A stretch of 64,000 nucleotides of DNA, from contig DATEOC010000059.1 of NCBI GenBank assembly GCA_035274425.1, forward strand, positions 124,001 through 188,000, in the 5' to 3' direction. Shown here piece by piece: positions 8,688 to 15,396 of this stretch (position 1 is the stretch's first letter; every line of letters begins with the position of its first letter). This DNA is from JADMIH01 sp035274425. Lineage in GTDB: Bacteria; Chloroflexota; Chloroflexia; QHBQ01; JADMIH01. The notes under the pieces were generated by a model. The model was not told the origin of the DNA. It worked only from the letters and a program-made list of their open reading frames with translations, and searched no databases. The position numbers and the translations under genes are program-made.

Positions 8688-9620
8688 ATGGATATTGATT
8701 TACTGTCTGACTCTAACTCCACAGCCTGGCTTTTCCCTGGGCAAGGCTCCCAGGTTGTAGGCATGGGCAAGACGCTGTATGACGCGTTCTCCAAAGTGCG
8801 CCGTATTTACGATACCGCCGATGCTCTGCTTGGTCGCTCCATCTCTGATCTCTGCTTCAACGGCCCCGCAGACCTGCTCCAGCGGACCGACAACGCGCAG
8901 CCTGCTTTACTGGTCACTGCCCTCGCGCACCTCGCCGCCCTGCGGACGACATATCCCGGAAGCTTTGATGATGCCCTCTTCGTCGCCGGGCATAGCCTCG
9001 GTGAATACACCGCGCTGGTCGCGTCAGGCGCTCTCTCTTTGGAAGATGCCCTCACGCTCGTAGCGGAGCGCGGCAGGTTGATGCACGAGGCAGGCTCCAG
9101 CGGCGGCACTACCACTGGCATGTCAGCAATACTCAGTCTGCCGGAGGATGCGCTTGAGGGCGTATGCAGAGAGGCGGACGTAGACCTCGCCAACCTGAAC
9201 GCTCCCGGCCAGGTGGTCATAAGCGGTCCACTTGAGTCCCTGGAACGGGCTGGGCATCTCGCGAAGGAGCGCGGCGCGAAGCGCGTCATACCGCTCCCGG
9301 TGAGCGCCGCTTTCCATTCGCGCTGGATGCGCCCCATGTCCAAGAGCTTTGCCCAGGACATCGAGCGCGCTTCCTTCCATGGGCCGCGCATCCCAGTAGT
9401 GGCGAATGTTACAGCTCGACCCGCCTCAAGAGATGAGATACCGAACCTCCTGGTCGAGCAGACTTACTCCTCGGTGCGCTGGGTGGAGTCGGTACAATAC
9501 ATGGCGGAACATGGTGTGCAGACGTTTGTGGAGATAGGTCCAGGTAAGGTGTTGTCCGGCCTGGTCAAGCGCATAGCACCCGACGCTCAGGTGCTTATGT
9601 CGGACGATCTACTTGCTTAA
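8688..9620 (+). CDS. fabD: malonyl-CoA:ACP transacylase
   Basis: 310 residues from ATG at 8688, two bases after the fabH stop; an overlapping GTG at 8673 is possible but less likely. FabD moves the malonyl group from CoA to ACP. FPGQGSQ near the N-terminus, the nucleophile Ser103 in GHSLGEY and the His210 of AAFHSRWM form the expected active site. C-terminal EIGPGKVLSGL is also typical. The next fatty acid genes (fabG, fabF) are not adjacent; a toxin-antitoxin pair follows instead. Confidence 0.96.
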   Translation: MDIDLLSDSNSTAWLFPGQGSQVVGMGKTLYDAFSKVRRIYDTADALLGRSISDLCFNGPADLLQRTDNAQPALLVTALAHLAALRTTYPGSFDDALFVAGHSLGEYTALVASGALSLEDALTLVAERGRLMHEAGSSGGTTTGMSAILSLPEDALEGVCREADVDLANLNAPGQVVISGPLESLERAGHLAKERGAKRVIPLPVSAAFHSRWMRPMSKSFAQDIERASFHGPRIPVVANVTARPASRDEIPNLLVEQTYSSVRWVESVQYMAEHGVQTFVEIGPGKVLSGLVKRIAPDAQVLMSDDLLA

Positions 9621-9650
9621 TCAGCATATTAAGGAACAAAGGAACTAGCG

Positions 9651-9887
9651 ATGAAAGATAATATGATAGTGTCAGATCCTAATGTTATGATGGGCAAACC
9701 AGTCATAGCTGGCACACGTATCACAGTTGAGTTGATATTGGAGAAGCTTGCGGCTGGCGAAACCATGGAGCAGATATTGGACGCTCACCCAAGACTTACA
9801 CGTGAAGCGGTTCAGGCAGCCTTGGCTTTCGCCGCCGAGTCGTTGCGTGCAGATGTTGTTTATCCTATACCTGCGCAGGTAGAGTGA
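9651..9887 (+). CDS. DUF433 family antitoxin
   Basis: 78 residues. The sequence MMGKPVIAGTRITVELILEKLAAG and the DUF433 helix LTREAVQAALAFAAE are characteristic of this small DNA-binding family, which pairs with DUF5615 toxins. The protein would repress its own operon and neutralise the toxin encoded immediately downstream, with a 4-nt overlap (GTGA). It starts 31 nt after fabD, so it may be read through from the fab transcript. Confidence 0.88.
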   Translation: MKDNMIVSDPNVMMGKPVIAGTRITVELILEKLAAGETMEQILDAHPRLTREAVQAALAFAAESLRADVVYPIPAQVE

Positions 9888-10237
9888 AAATACTTGCTGA
9901 CGAGAACGTAGACAGGCAAATCGTAGAGCAACTACGCCATGACGGGCATTCGGTAGAATATGTCATCGAAATGGAGCGCTCTATTTCAGATGATATAATT
10001 CTTGATAGTGCTAATCGTGAAGAGGCGCTCCTCTTGACCTCCGATAAAGATTTCGGTGAATTAGTATACCGCCAGCGGCGACTTGCAAATGGTGTTATCT
10101 TAATTCGATTAGGCGGCTTAGCTCCACTAACAAAAGCATCGATTGTGTCAAAGGCACTTATTGATCATGCTTTACAGATAGAGCAATCCTTTACAGTAGT
10201 AACGCCTGGCAGGATTCGCATCCGTCCACGCAAATAA
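9884..10237 (+). CDS. DUF5615 PIN-like toxin
   Basis: 117 residues from GTG overlapping the antitoxin stop. The family marks are the N-terminal ILADENVDRQIVEQLR, the central LLTSDKDFGELVYR and ILIRLGG. The Asp residues in DEN and SDKDF are the presumed metal ligands of a PIN-like nuclease fold. It is expected to cleave RNA when free of its partner, but this is by family, not shown here. The pair forms a complete type II module between fabD and the thiamine-binding gene. Confidence 0.85.
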   Translation: MKILADENVDRQIVEQLRHDGHSVEYVIEMERSISDDIILDSANREEALLLTSDKDFGELVYRQRRLANGVILIRLGGLAPLTKASIVSKALIDHALQIEQSFTVVTPGRIRIRPRK

Positions 10238-10265
10238 CTGTCGAAGTCATGAAGCGGGAAGAAAT

Positions 10266-10583
10266 ATGATGAAAGTAATTGCTGAAGTATCCTTCTCACC
10301 CATCGGCACGGCTACGCCCAGCCTCAGCAAGTATGTCACCGCCGCCCTTGCCGTCCTCATCTCCCACCCAGAGGTGAAGTACCAACTCAACCCGATGGGG
10401 ACTGTGCTTGAAGGGGAGAGACCGGATATAATAGCTGTAATCGAGGAGATGAACGAGGCCATCTTCGCCGCAGGGGCTCTCCGCGTCGGCACCACCCTCA
10501 AGATAGATGAGAGACGAGACAAACCAGCCTCAATGAAGCACAAAGTAGAGTCGGTTCTTGAAGGTCTGAAACGTGATGCATGA
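10266..10583 (+). CDS. MTH1187/UPF0045 family thiamine-binding protein
   Basis: 105 residues. The pattern (EVSFSPIGT, then SKYVTAALAVL, then NPMGTVLEGE, then AGALRVGTTLKIDER) matches the small YkoF-like fold family that binds thiamine-type ligands. It is cytoplasmic. The C-terminal end LKRDA and its TGA stop fall inside a GTGATGC/GTGAAAC heptamer array, so the tail was probably rewritten by the repeat. No thiamine gene or riboswitch is nearby. Confidence 0.85.
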   Translation: MMKVIAEVSFSPIGTATPSLSKYVTAALAVLISHPEVKYQLNPMGTVLEGERPDIIAVIEEMNEAIFAAGALRVGTTLKIDERRDKPASMKHKVESVLEGLKRDA

Positions 10584-10739
10584 AACGTGATGCGTGAGAG
10601 TAGTGTCTAACTTGTAATTCGTAATTTCCAAAGAACCTCCGCGCCTCTGCGTCTCTGCGGTGAACCCTAAAAATCTTGGCGTTCTTGGTTATCTTGGTAT
10701 CTTGGCGTTTAATAATCACGTTTCACGCATCACGCATCA
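10566..10739. repeat. island bracketed by inverted GTGAAAC/GTGATGC arrays
   Basis: The left arm (about 10566-10600) reads GAAACGTGATGCATGAAACG..., the right arm (about 10710-10739) ATCACGTTTCACGCATCACGC, its inverted partner. Between them lie other short repeats (CTCTGCG and ATCTTGG types). The left arm contains the last codons and stop of the thiamine-binding gene; the right arm ends ten bases before the accC start. Confidence 0.85.
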
Positions 10740-10748
10740 TAAAAGCCT

Positions 10749-12167
10749 ATGTTTGAACGAGTACTGATAGCGAATAGGGGAGAGATCGCGCTACGCATCA
10801 TGCGCGCGTGTCGCGAGCTGGGCATTGAGTCGGTTGTTGCCTACTCGGAGGCGGACCGCGATACGCTGCCCGTGCGCCTTGCCGACGAAGCAATCTGCAT
10901 TGGCCCCCCAGCGCCTGCGCGCTCTTACCTCCATATCCCCTCCGTAATCAGCGCTGCCGAGATGACCGGCTGCGACGCTATACACCCCGGCTACGGCTTC
11001 CTATCTGAAAACCCCTACATAGCCGAGATATGCGAGAAAGTAGGCATGGGCTTCATCGGTCCCAGCGCCGAAGCGATCCAGGCGATGGCGAACAAAGTGG
11101 AGGCGCGCAAGCTGATGCGCAAATCAGGCCTCCCAATCATACCCGGCACGGAGGACGCTCTTCTGAATGTTGAGCAAGCCGGTACGGTTGCCGAGGAGAT
11201 AGGGTACCCGTTGCTTATGAAGGCGGTAGGGGGTGGGGGCGGGCGTGGCATGCGCGTCGTGAATTCCGCGGACGAGCTTCAAGAAGCCTATAACGTCGCC
11301 AGGAGCGAAGCGTCGCTCGCCTTCGGCAATCCCGACGTTTACCTGGAGCGCTACCTGCGCCGCCCGCGCCATATCGAGGTGCAGGTGCTGGCCGACCGCT
11401 ATGGCAACGTGGTCCACCTCGGTACCCGCGATTGCTCTCTCCAGAGGCGGCATCAGAAAATACTGGAGGAAGCCCCCGCCCCCGGCCTCCCTGTGAGCCT
11501 GACCGAGCGTATAGGTGAAGCCGCTGTGCACGGTGCCAAAGCTATCAAGTATCACACCGTCGGCACATTCGAGTTCTTGCTCGATGACACGGGCGAGTTC
11601 TTCTTTATTGAAATGAACACGCGCATCCAGGTCGAGCACGGCATCAGCGAAATGGTGACCGGCATTGACCTGGTGAAGTGGCAGATAAGGACTGCCGCGG
11701 GTGAGCGCCTGACCATGAAGCAGAAGGATATTACTCTCACCGGACACTCCATAGAATGCCGTATCAACGCCGAGGACGTCTCTCGCGGCTTCATGCCGGG
11801 CGGCGGCCTTGTCGAGCTATATCAACCACCTGGCGGGCCGGGAGTGCGCGTCGACTCGCATCTCTATTCGGGCTACACGGCTCCTTCCAATTATGATTCA
11901 CTCCTGGGCAAGATTATGACCTGGGGACTGGACCGTACCGAAGCCATCGTCCGCATGAAGCGAGCGCTTGAAGAGTGCATAATCATCGGCCCCCCTACAA
12001 CCATCCCGTTCCACCAGCACATCCTCAACGATACCAGGTTCCTCGACGGAGAGATACACACCGGCCTTGTCACCGAGTGGCTGGCCGAGCAGCAGGTAGA
12101 CCAATCCGTTGCGCCACCAAAAAGCACATCGGGGAAAGCTCCGCTCAACGGCCGAGAAACCTTGTGA
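10749..12167 (+). CDS. accC: biotin carboxylase subunit of acetyl-CoA carboxylase
   Basis: 472 residues. AccC carboxylates biotin on the carrier protein using ATP and bicarbonate, the first half of malonyl-CoA synthesis. It shows the N-terminal IANRGEIALRI, the glycine-rich ATP loop AVGGGGGRGMR, RDCSLQRRHQK and the catalytic EMNTRIQVEH. The biotin carrier (accB) is not in the window. The C-terminus is about 20 residues longer than usual and low in complexity. The start ATG comes right after a heptamer array and has no clear ribosome binding site. Confidence 0.96.
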   Translation: MFERVLIANRGEIALRIMRACRELGIESVVAYSEADRDTLPVRLADEAICIGPPAPARSYLHIPSVISAAEMTGCDAIHPGYGFLSENPYIAEICEKVGMGFIGPSAEAIQAMANKVEARKLMRKSGLPIIPGTEDALLNVEQAGTVAEEIGYPLLMKAVGGGGGRGMRVVNSADELQEAYNVARSEASLAFGNPDVYLERYLRRPRHIEVQVLADRYGNVVHLGTRDCSLQRRHQKILEEAPAPGLPVSLTERIGEAAVHGAKAIKYHTVGTFEFLLDDTGEFFFIEMNTRIQVEHGISEMVTGIDLVKWQIRTAAGERLTMKQKDITLTGHSIECRINAEDVSRGFMPGGGLVELYQPPGGPGVRVDSHLYSGYTAPSNYDSLLGKIMTWGLDRTEAIVRMKRALEECIIIGPPTTIPFHQHILNDTRFLDGEIHTGLVTEWLAEQQVDQSVAPPKSTSGKAPLNGRETL

Positions 12168-12534
12168 AACCCGCCCCGTAATATCCAGTGCGCAAGGGCT
12201 TATCCGTGAACGCTCCAAAATTCTAGCATTATTGAACCGCATAAACATATCTGTGGTAAGGATTAGTAGGGTTATCGTATCTCGATTGATAACCTCAGAA
12301 CGTGCGTAAGAACAGAATTGGTGCAAAAGTGCCTATAGATAACGAAGCACCATCTTCCCTGTCATTCCGAACGAAGTGAGGATTCTTCGAGCTTGGACTT
12401 ACGCGAGCAGCTTTAGATTCTTCGCTCCGCTCAGAATGACAGGCAGGAATGAATCGTTCTGACACAACTTCTTAGACTTTGGACTTTAGACTTTAGACTT
12501 TGGACTTTGGACTAACAATAGGGAGAACACCTTC
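12168..12534. other. non-coding gap with an inverted-repeat element and heptamers
   Basis: About 367 bases without a gene. It holds a ~85-bp inverted-repeat element (12358-12444) and a TTGGACT/TTAGACT array (about 12476-12516) directly before the ribosome binding site (AGGGAG) of the next gene. Confidence 0.7.
12358..12444. repeat. MITE-like imperfect inverted repeat
   Basis: The left end CTGTCATTCCGAACGAAG and the right end CTCCGCTCAGAATGACAG are inverted copies with a few mismatches over about 28 bp, enclosing 27 bp. Elements starting TGTCATTC(C/T)GA are frequent in several bacterial phyla and resemble non-autonomous mobile repeats. No target-site duplication is obvious. Confidence 0.65.
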
Positions 12535-12882
12535 ATGCTACAAGATAAGCTAGGGACAGTGCGGATCGCGCCGAGCGTGCTCGCGATGATAGTCAGCCTC
12601 ACCGCGAGTGCCGTGCGGGGTGTGGCCGGTATGAGCTCCGTGTCCCGCCCCCCAAATAAGGTGCTGCCCCGCCCCAATACCGGAAATGCCACCGGAGTTA
12701 GCCTCCAGGTGCGTAACGGGGCGATACTCGCCGACGTTTATATCGTCGCAGAGCCTGATACGAACCTCCAAAAGTTAGGCCAAACCGTCCAGGAGAAGGT
12801 CCGCGAAGCTCTCAACCAGATGGTAGACATCCCGGCAGAACAGGTCAACGTATACATCGAAGACGTAAGCGATGAAACGTGA
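12535..12882 (+). CDS. Asp23/Gls24 family envelope-stress-type protein
   Basis: 115 residues, the size of the Asp23/Gls24 (formerly DUF322) core. The features are GTVRIAPSVLAMIVSLTASAVRGVAGM, a variable loop, then GVSLQVRNGAILADVYI and a C-terminal helix QEKVREALNQM ending in VNVYIEDV. Members are small cytoplasmic or membrane-associated proteins; in many genomes the gene precedes nusB, as here, but its role is unclear. The last codons (ET) and TGA stop lie in a GTGAAAC/GTGATGC repeat array. Confidence 0.88.
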   Translation: MLQDKLGTVRIAPSVLAMIVSLTASAVRGVAGMSSVSRPPNKVLPRPNTGNATGVSLQVRNGAILADVYIVAEPDTNLQKLGQTVQEKVREALNQMVDIPAEQVNVYIEDVSDET

Positions 12883-13068
12883 TGCGTGATGCGTGAAACA
12901 TGAGGATTAAACGCAAAGACGCAAAGAGGGCAAAGAACGCCAAGATTTTATGGGTTTATTCAGTACGAAATAAGTAATGCTCTTACGCATCACGCATCAC
13001 GTTTCACTCTATCGTCTATCGTCTATCGTCCAATTCCGCACTCCGCACTCCACATTCCGCACTTAAAA
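12868..13068. repeat. island of heptamer arrays between asp23-like gene and nusB
   Basis: Left arm GTGATGC/GTGAAAC (about 12870-12905) overlaps the stop of the Asp23-like gene. The inverted partner GCATCAC/GTTTCAC is at about 12983-13008. Further tandem units follow: CTATCGT (13009-13030) and CCGCACT (13037-13063). The middle carries GCAAAGA repeats. The whole gap is repeat-derived, and nusB starts six bases after it. Confidence 0.85.
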
Positions 13069-13069
13069 A

Positions 13070-13600
13070 ATGCCCTCAGCATCCCGTCGCCAGGCCCGCA
13101 TCGTCGCACTGCAAACCCTTTACGAGATCGACTCGACCACGCATGCGGTCGCGGAGGTGCTTGAGCGTAACCTGGAAGAGCCTACCTCCGAGAGCACCGG
13201 CGTGATTGAGTCGCTTGATGCCGACGGGCGAGCCTTCGCTACCATGCTCGTAGAGGGGGTGCTGGCGAACATAGACGAGCTAGACCGTATCATTGTCGGT
13301 TCGGCTCCGAACTGGCCGATTGACCAGATGTCGCGCATTGATAAAGGCATATTGAGGCTTGCAATTTTCGAGATTCTGTTTGATAATAAGGTGCCTTTGA
13401 AGGCGGCGATAAACGAAGCTGTGGAACTAGGGAAGCGGTTTGGCAGCGATAGCTCCAGCCGCTTTATCAATGGAGTACTTGGGACTATCGCCGACATGCG
13501 CCAAGCGCAGGGGCGTCGCAAACCGCAGAAAAATGGAGAGCATCAGCCGGCAGGCGCTAAATCCGCAATCCAAAATCCGCAATCCGAAATCGTGGAGTAG
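13070..13600 (+). CDS. nusB: transcription antitermination factor NusB
   Basis: 176 residues. NusB binds boxA RNA with S10 and supports antitermination of rRNA transcription. The core (1-145) has RRQARIVALQTLYEID, LDRIIVGSAPNWPIDQMSRIDKGILRLAIFE and PLKAAINEAVELGKRFGSDSSSRFINGVL, all canonical. The final ~30 residues are foreign to the family, and the last 13 (SAIQNPQSEIVE region) are translated from an ATCC-type heptamer array. The start has no Shine-Dalgarno, being immediately after repeats. Its end carries the GGAG that serves the next gene. Confidence 0.95.
   Translation: MPSASRRQARIVALQTLYEIDSTTHAVAEVLERNLEEPTSESTGVIESLDADGRAFATMLVEGVLANIDELDRIIVGSAPNWPIDQMSRIDKGILRLAIFEILFDNKVPLKAAINEAVELGKRFGSDSSSRFINGVLGTIADMRQAQGRRKPQKNGEHQPAGAKSAIQNPQSEIVE
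13557..13592 (+). repeat. AATCCGC/AATCCAA heptamer array in the nusB 3' end
   Basis: Five near-identical 7-bp units (AATCCGC, AATCCAA, AATCCGC, AATCCGA and a partial) run in frame into the nusB stop. They give a tail unlike other NusB proteins. Confidence 0.85.
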
Positions 13601-13602
13601 CT

Positions 13603-13851
13603 ATGGCACCCCCGCGCAACGAAATTTATAATAGGCTGCGCGTGCTCGTCGCCGATGGGCTGGGCGTTGACGAAGATGAAGTAACCTGGGACGCGAATAT
13701 TTACGATGACCTCAATGCCGACGCCGTAGAGTTTCACGACGAGGTAATCTCGCGGATTGAGGATGAGTTCGAGGTCACGATTGATGATGCCGATGTGCCC
13801 GACCTGACCACGATACGCGAAATGGTCGCGTACATCGCTGAGAACATGTAG
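13603..13851 (+). CDS. acyl-carrier-like protein lacking the attachment serine
   Basis: 82 residues, standard ACP length, acidic and helical. It aligns with ACP around the prosthetic-group site, but where ACP has Asp-Ser-Leu this protein has Asp-Ala-Val (NADAVEF, Ala41), so no 4'-phosphopantetheine could be attached. The rest (DEVISRIEDEFEVTIDDAD, then TIREMVAYIAENM) is ACP-like. The start is two bases after the nusB stop, with GGAG inside nusB, so it is translationally coupled. It may be a decoy, scaffold or regulatory partner of the true ACP next door; this is inference. Confidence 0.75.
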   Translation: MAPPRNEIYNRLRVLVADGLGVDEDEVTWDANIYDDLNADAVEFHDEVISRIEDEFEVTIDDADVPDLTTIREMVAYIAENM

Positions 13852-13889
13852 CTTCTTATTCATATTTACCTAAGAAGGAGAGACCTACG

Positions 13890-14315
13890 ATGGCAAGCGG
13901 AACGAACCAGTTGGGAGATCAGGCAAAACAGTACGGGGCTGACGATGCCGAGATTGAAGGCAAAGACAACGAGGGGTTGACTACCCTGGTGTTGCAGAAG
14001 TTCGCCCAGAAAGAGTACAAGGTTGACGCCTCTAACACCGAGGGCAAAGATAAGCGAGGCATGATAGAGTTGCTGGTGAAGAGCATGGTCAGTGACGTGC
14101 TCAAGAAGGACAGCAGCGAAATCACCCCCAGCACCTCGTTCAAGGACCTCGGTGCCGACTCGCTCGACATGGTGGAGCTATTGATGCGCATCGAAGATGT
14201 GGTTCGACTCTTTGGCGAGACGAAAATCGCTGACGAGGACGCGGAGATAGATACCGTTGGCGAGGCGGTAGACAAGATAGAGCAATACATAGACACCTCG
14301 GTGAAGGCTGCGTAA
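13890..14315 (+). CDS. acpP: acyl carrier protein with N-terminal extension
   Basis: 141 residues from ATG with AAGGAG seven to eight bases upstream. Residues ~58-138 are a full ACP with the phosphopantetheine serine at Ser91 (GADSLDMVELLM), a helix III region and a C-terminal helix. Residues 1-57 are an additional charged segment not found in ordinary ACPs (77-80 residues). It carries growing acyl chains for FabH/FabD products. It is 38 nt after the Ser-less ACP-like gene and followed by a hairpin. The extension's role is unknown. Confidence 0.85.
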   Translation: MASGTNQLGDQAKQYGADDAEIEGKDNEGLTTLVLQKFAQKEYKVDASNTEGKDKRGMIELLVKSMVSDVLKKDSSEITPSTSFKDLGADSLDMVELLMRIEDVVRLFGETKIADEDAEIDTVGEAVDKIEQYIDTSVKAA

Positions 14316-14329
14316 CGCCAGGCCCGCTC

Positions 14330-14369
14330 AAGAACGCGGTAGAGACACGGCAGCTTCTATCGCGTTCTT
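14330..14369 (+). terminator. hairpin after the acyl carrier gene
   Basis: AAGAACGCG pairs with CGCGTTCTT (9 bp) around a 22-nt loop, 15 bases after the stop. There is only a short TT after the stem, so termination would be weak. Confidence 0.4.
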
Positions 14370-14433
14370 CCTCCATGGCGTAGCTCTCTAGAGCGCCTTA
14401 TCCTCGGCAACCAGCATTTGTCACCTCCGCATC

Positions 14434-15264
14434 ATGAGCACGACGGCACCCTCCTCCGGCCTACGTTCTGGCTCGCGACGCAAGAAACGAGCACCCCAGG
14501 GCACCGTCCAGATTCGCCCCGACGGCAGCCGCGACATCGAGCTACCCCTAAGAGAGCACCTCGTAGAGCTACGCTCGCGGCTAATCAAGGCTGCCCTTGC
14601 CGTGATCATTACCACCGGAATCAGCCTCACCTTCGCCGAGCAAGAAGTATCGCTGTTAGCTTCTCTCGCGGGTAAGGACCACCATCTCATTGCTCTAAAG
14701 CCGACCGAGACATTTGTAGCTTATATAAAGGTGGCGTTCATAACGGGTATTGCCGCCTCCATGCCAATAATCGTCTACCAGCTTTTCCGCTTCATGGCTC
14801 CGGGGCTTCAGAAGCGCGAAAAACAGTGGATTCTCTGGAGTCTACCTGGTATCACCCTCTTCTTTGTGCTTGGCGTTCTCTTCTGCTATTTTATAGTCCT
14901 GCCAAGCGCGCTTGAATTCCTCCTCAACTTCGGGGGAGGTATTGTGGTAAGTACTCCTACCGTATCCGAGTTCCTCAGCTTCGTGACCCGCTTTCTGTTC
15001 GCCGTCGGAATAGCGTTCGAGACGCCTCTGATCGTATTCATGCTGGCGAAACTTGGCGTAGCCACGCCCAAACGCTTGAGCAAGTTCCGGCGGTGGGCCA
15101 TCGTCCTCGCCTTCGTAATCGCCGCCATCATCACCCCCACCCCCGATCCCATAAATCAGGTCATAGTCGCCATCCCTATAATAATCCTCTACGAGATAGG
15201 CGTCCTCTTCGCCCGCCTGGGAGTGCGCACGCCCAAGACCGCGCCCATGAAACGTGATGCGTGA
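14434..15264 (+). CDS. tatC: Sec-independent translocase subunit TatC
   Basis: 276 residues with six predicted membrane segments. TatC recognises twin-arginine signal peptides and forms the core of the Tat export channel. Visible family marks are LREHLVELRSRL, ALKPTETFVAYIKV and ITPTPDPINQ. The N-terminal ~35 residues are polar and basic. TatA/B is not in the window. The final codons MKRDA and TGA come from a GTGATGC/GTGAAAC array, and the convergent NFACT gene ends with the same peptide. Confidence 0.96.
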   Translation: MSTTAPSSGLRSGSRRKKRAPQGTVQIRPDGSRDIELPLREHLVELRSRLIKAALAVIITTGISLTFAEQEVSLLASLAGKDHHLIALKPTETFVAYIKVAFITGIAASMPIIVYQLFRFMAPGLQKREKQWILWSLPGITLFFVLGVLFCYFIVLPSALEFLLNFGGGIVVSTPTVSEFLSFVTRFLFAVGIAFETPLIVFMLAKLGVATPKRLSKFRRWAIVLAFVIAAIITPTPDPINQVIVAIPIIILYEIGVLFARLGVRTPKTAPMKRDA

Positions 15265-15396
15265 TGCGTGATGATTGAACCGCCAAGTTATTTATGGTTC
15301 ACCGCAGAGACGCAGAGTACGCAGAGGTTTTTTAGATAAGATTAGAAGTTAGAAATCACGTTTCACGTTTCACGTTTCACGCATCACGTTTCATCG
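15248..15396. repeat. inverted heptamer arrays forming the ends of two convergent genes
   Basis: The left arm (about 15245-15272) carries the tatC stop, and the right arm (about 15358-15396) carries the NFACT stop on the other strand. Each arm reads, in its own gene direction, GCGCC(C/G)ATGAAACGTGATG followed by CGTGA. About 24 of 25 bases are shared and can pair. Between them lie CGCAGAG-type repeats and AT-rich sequence. The stem could be a bidirectional terminator. Confidence 0.85.
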
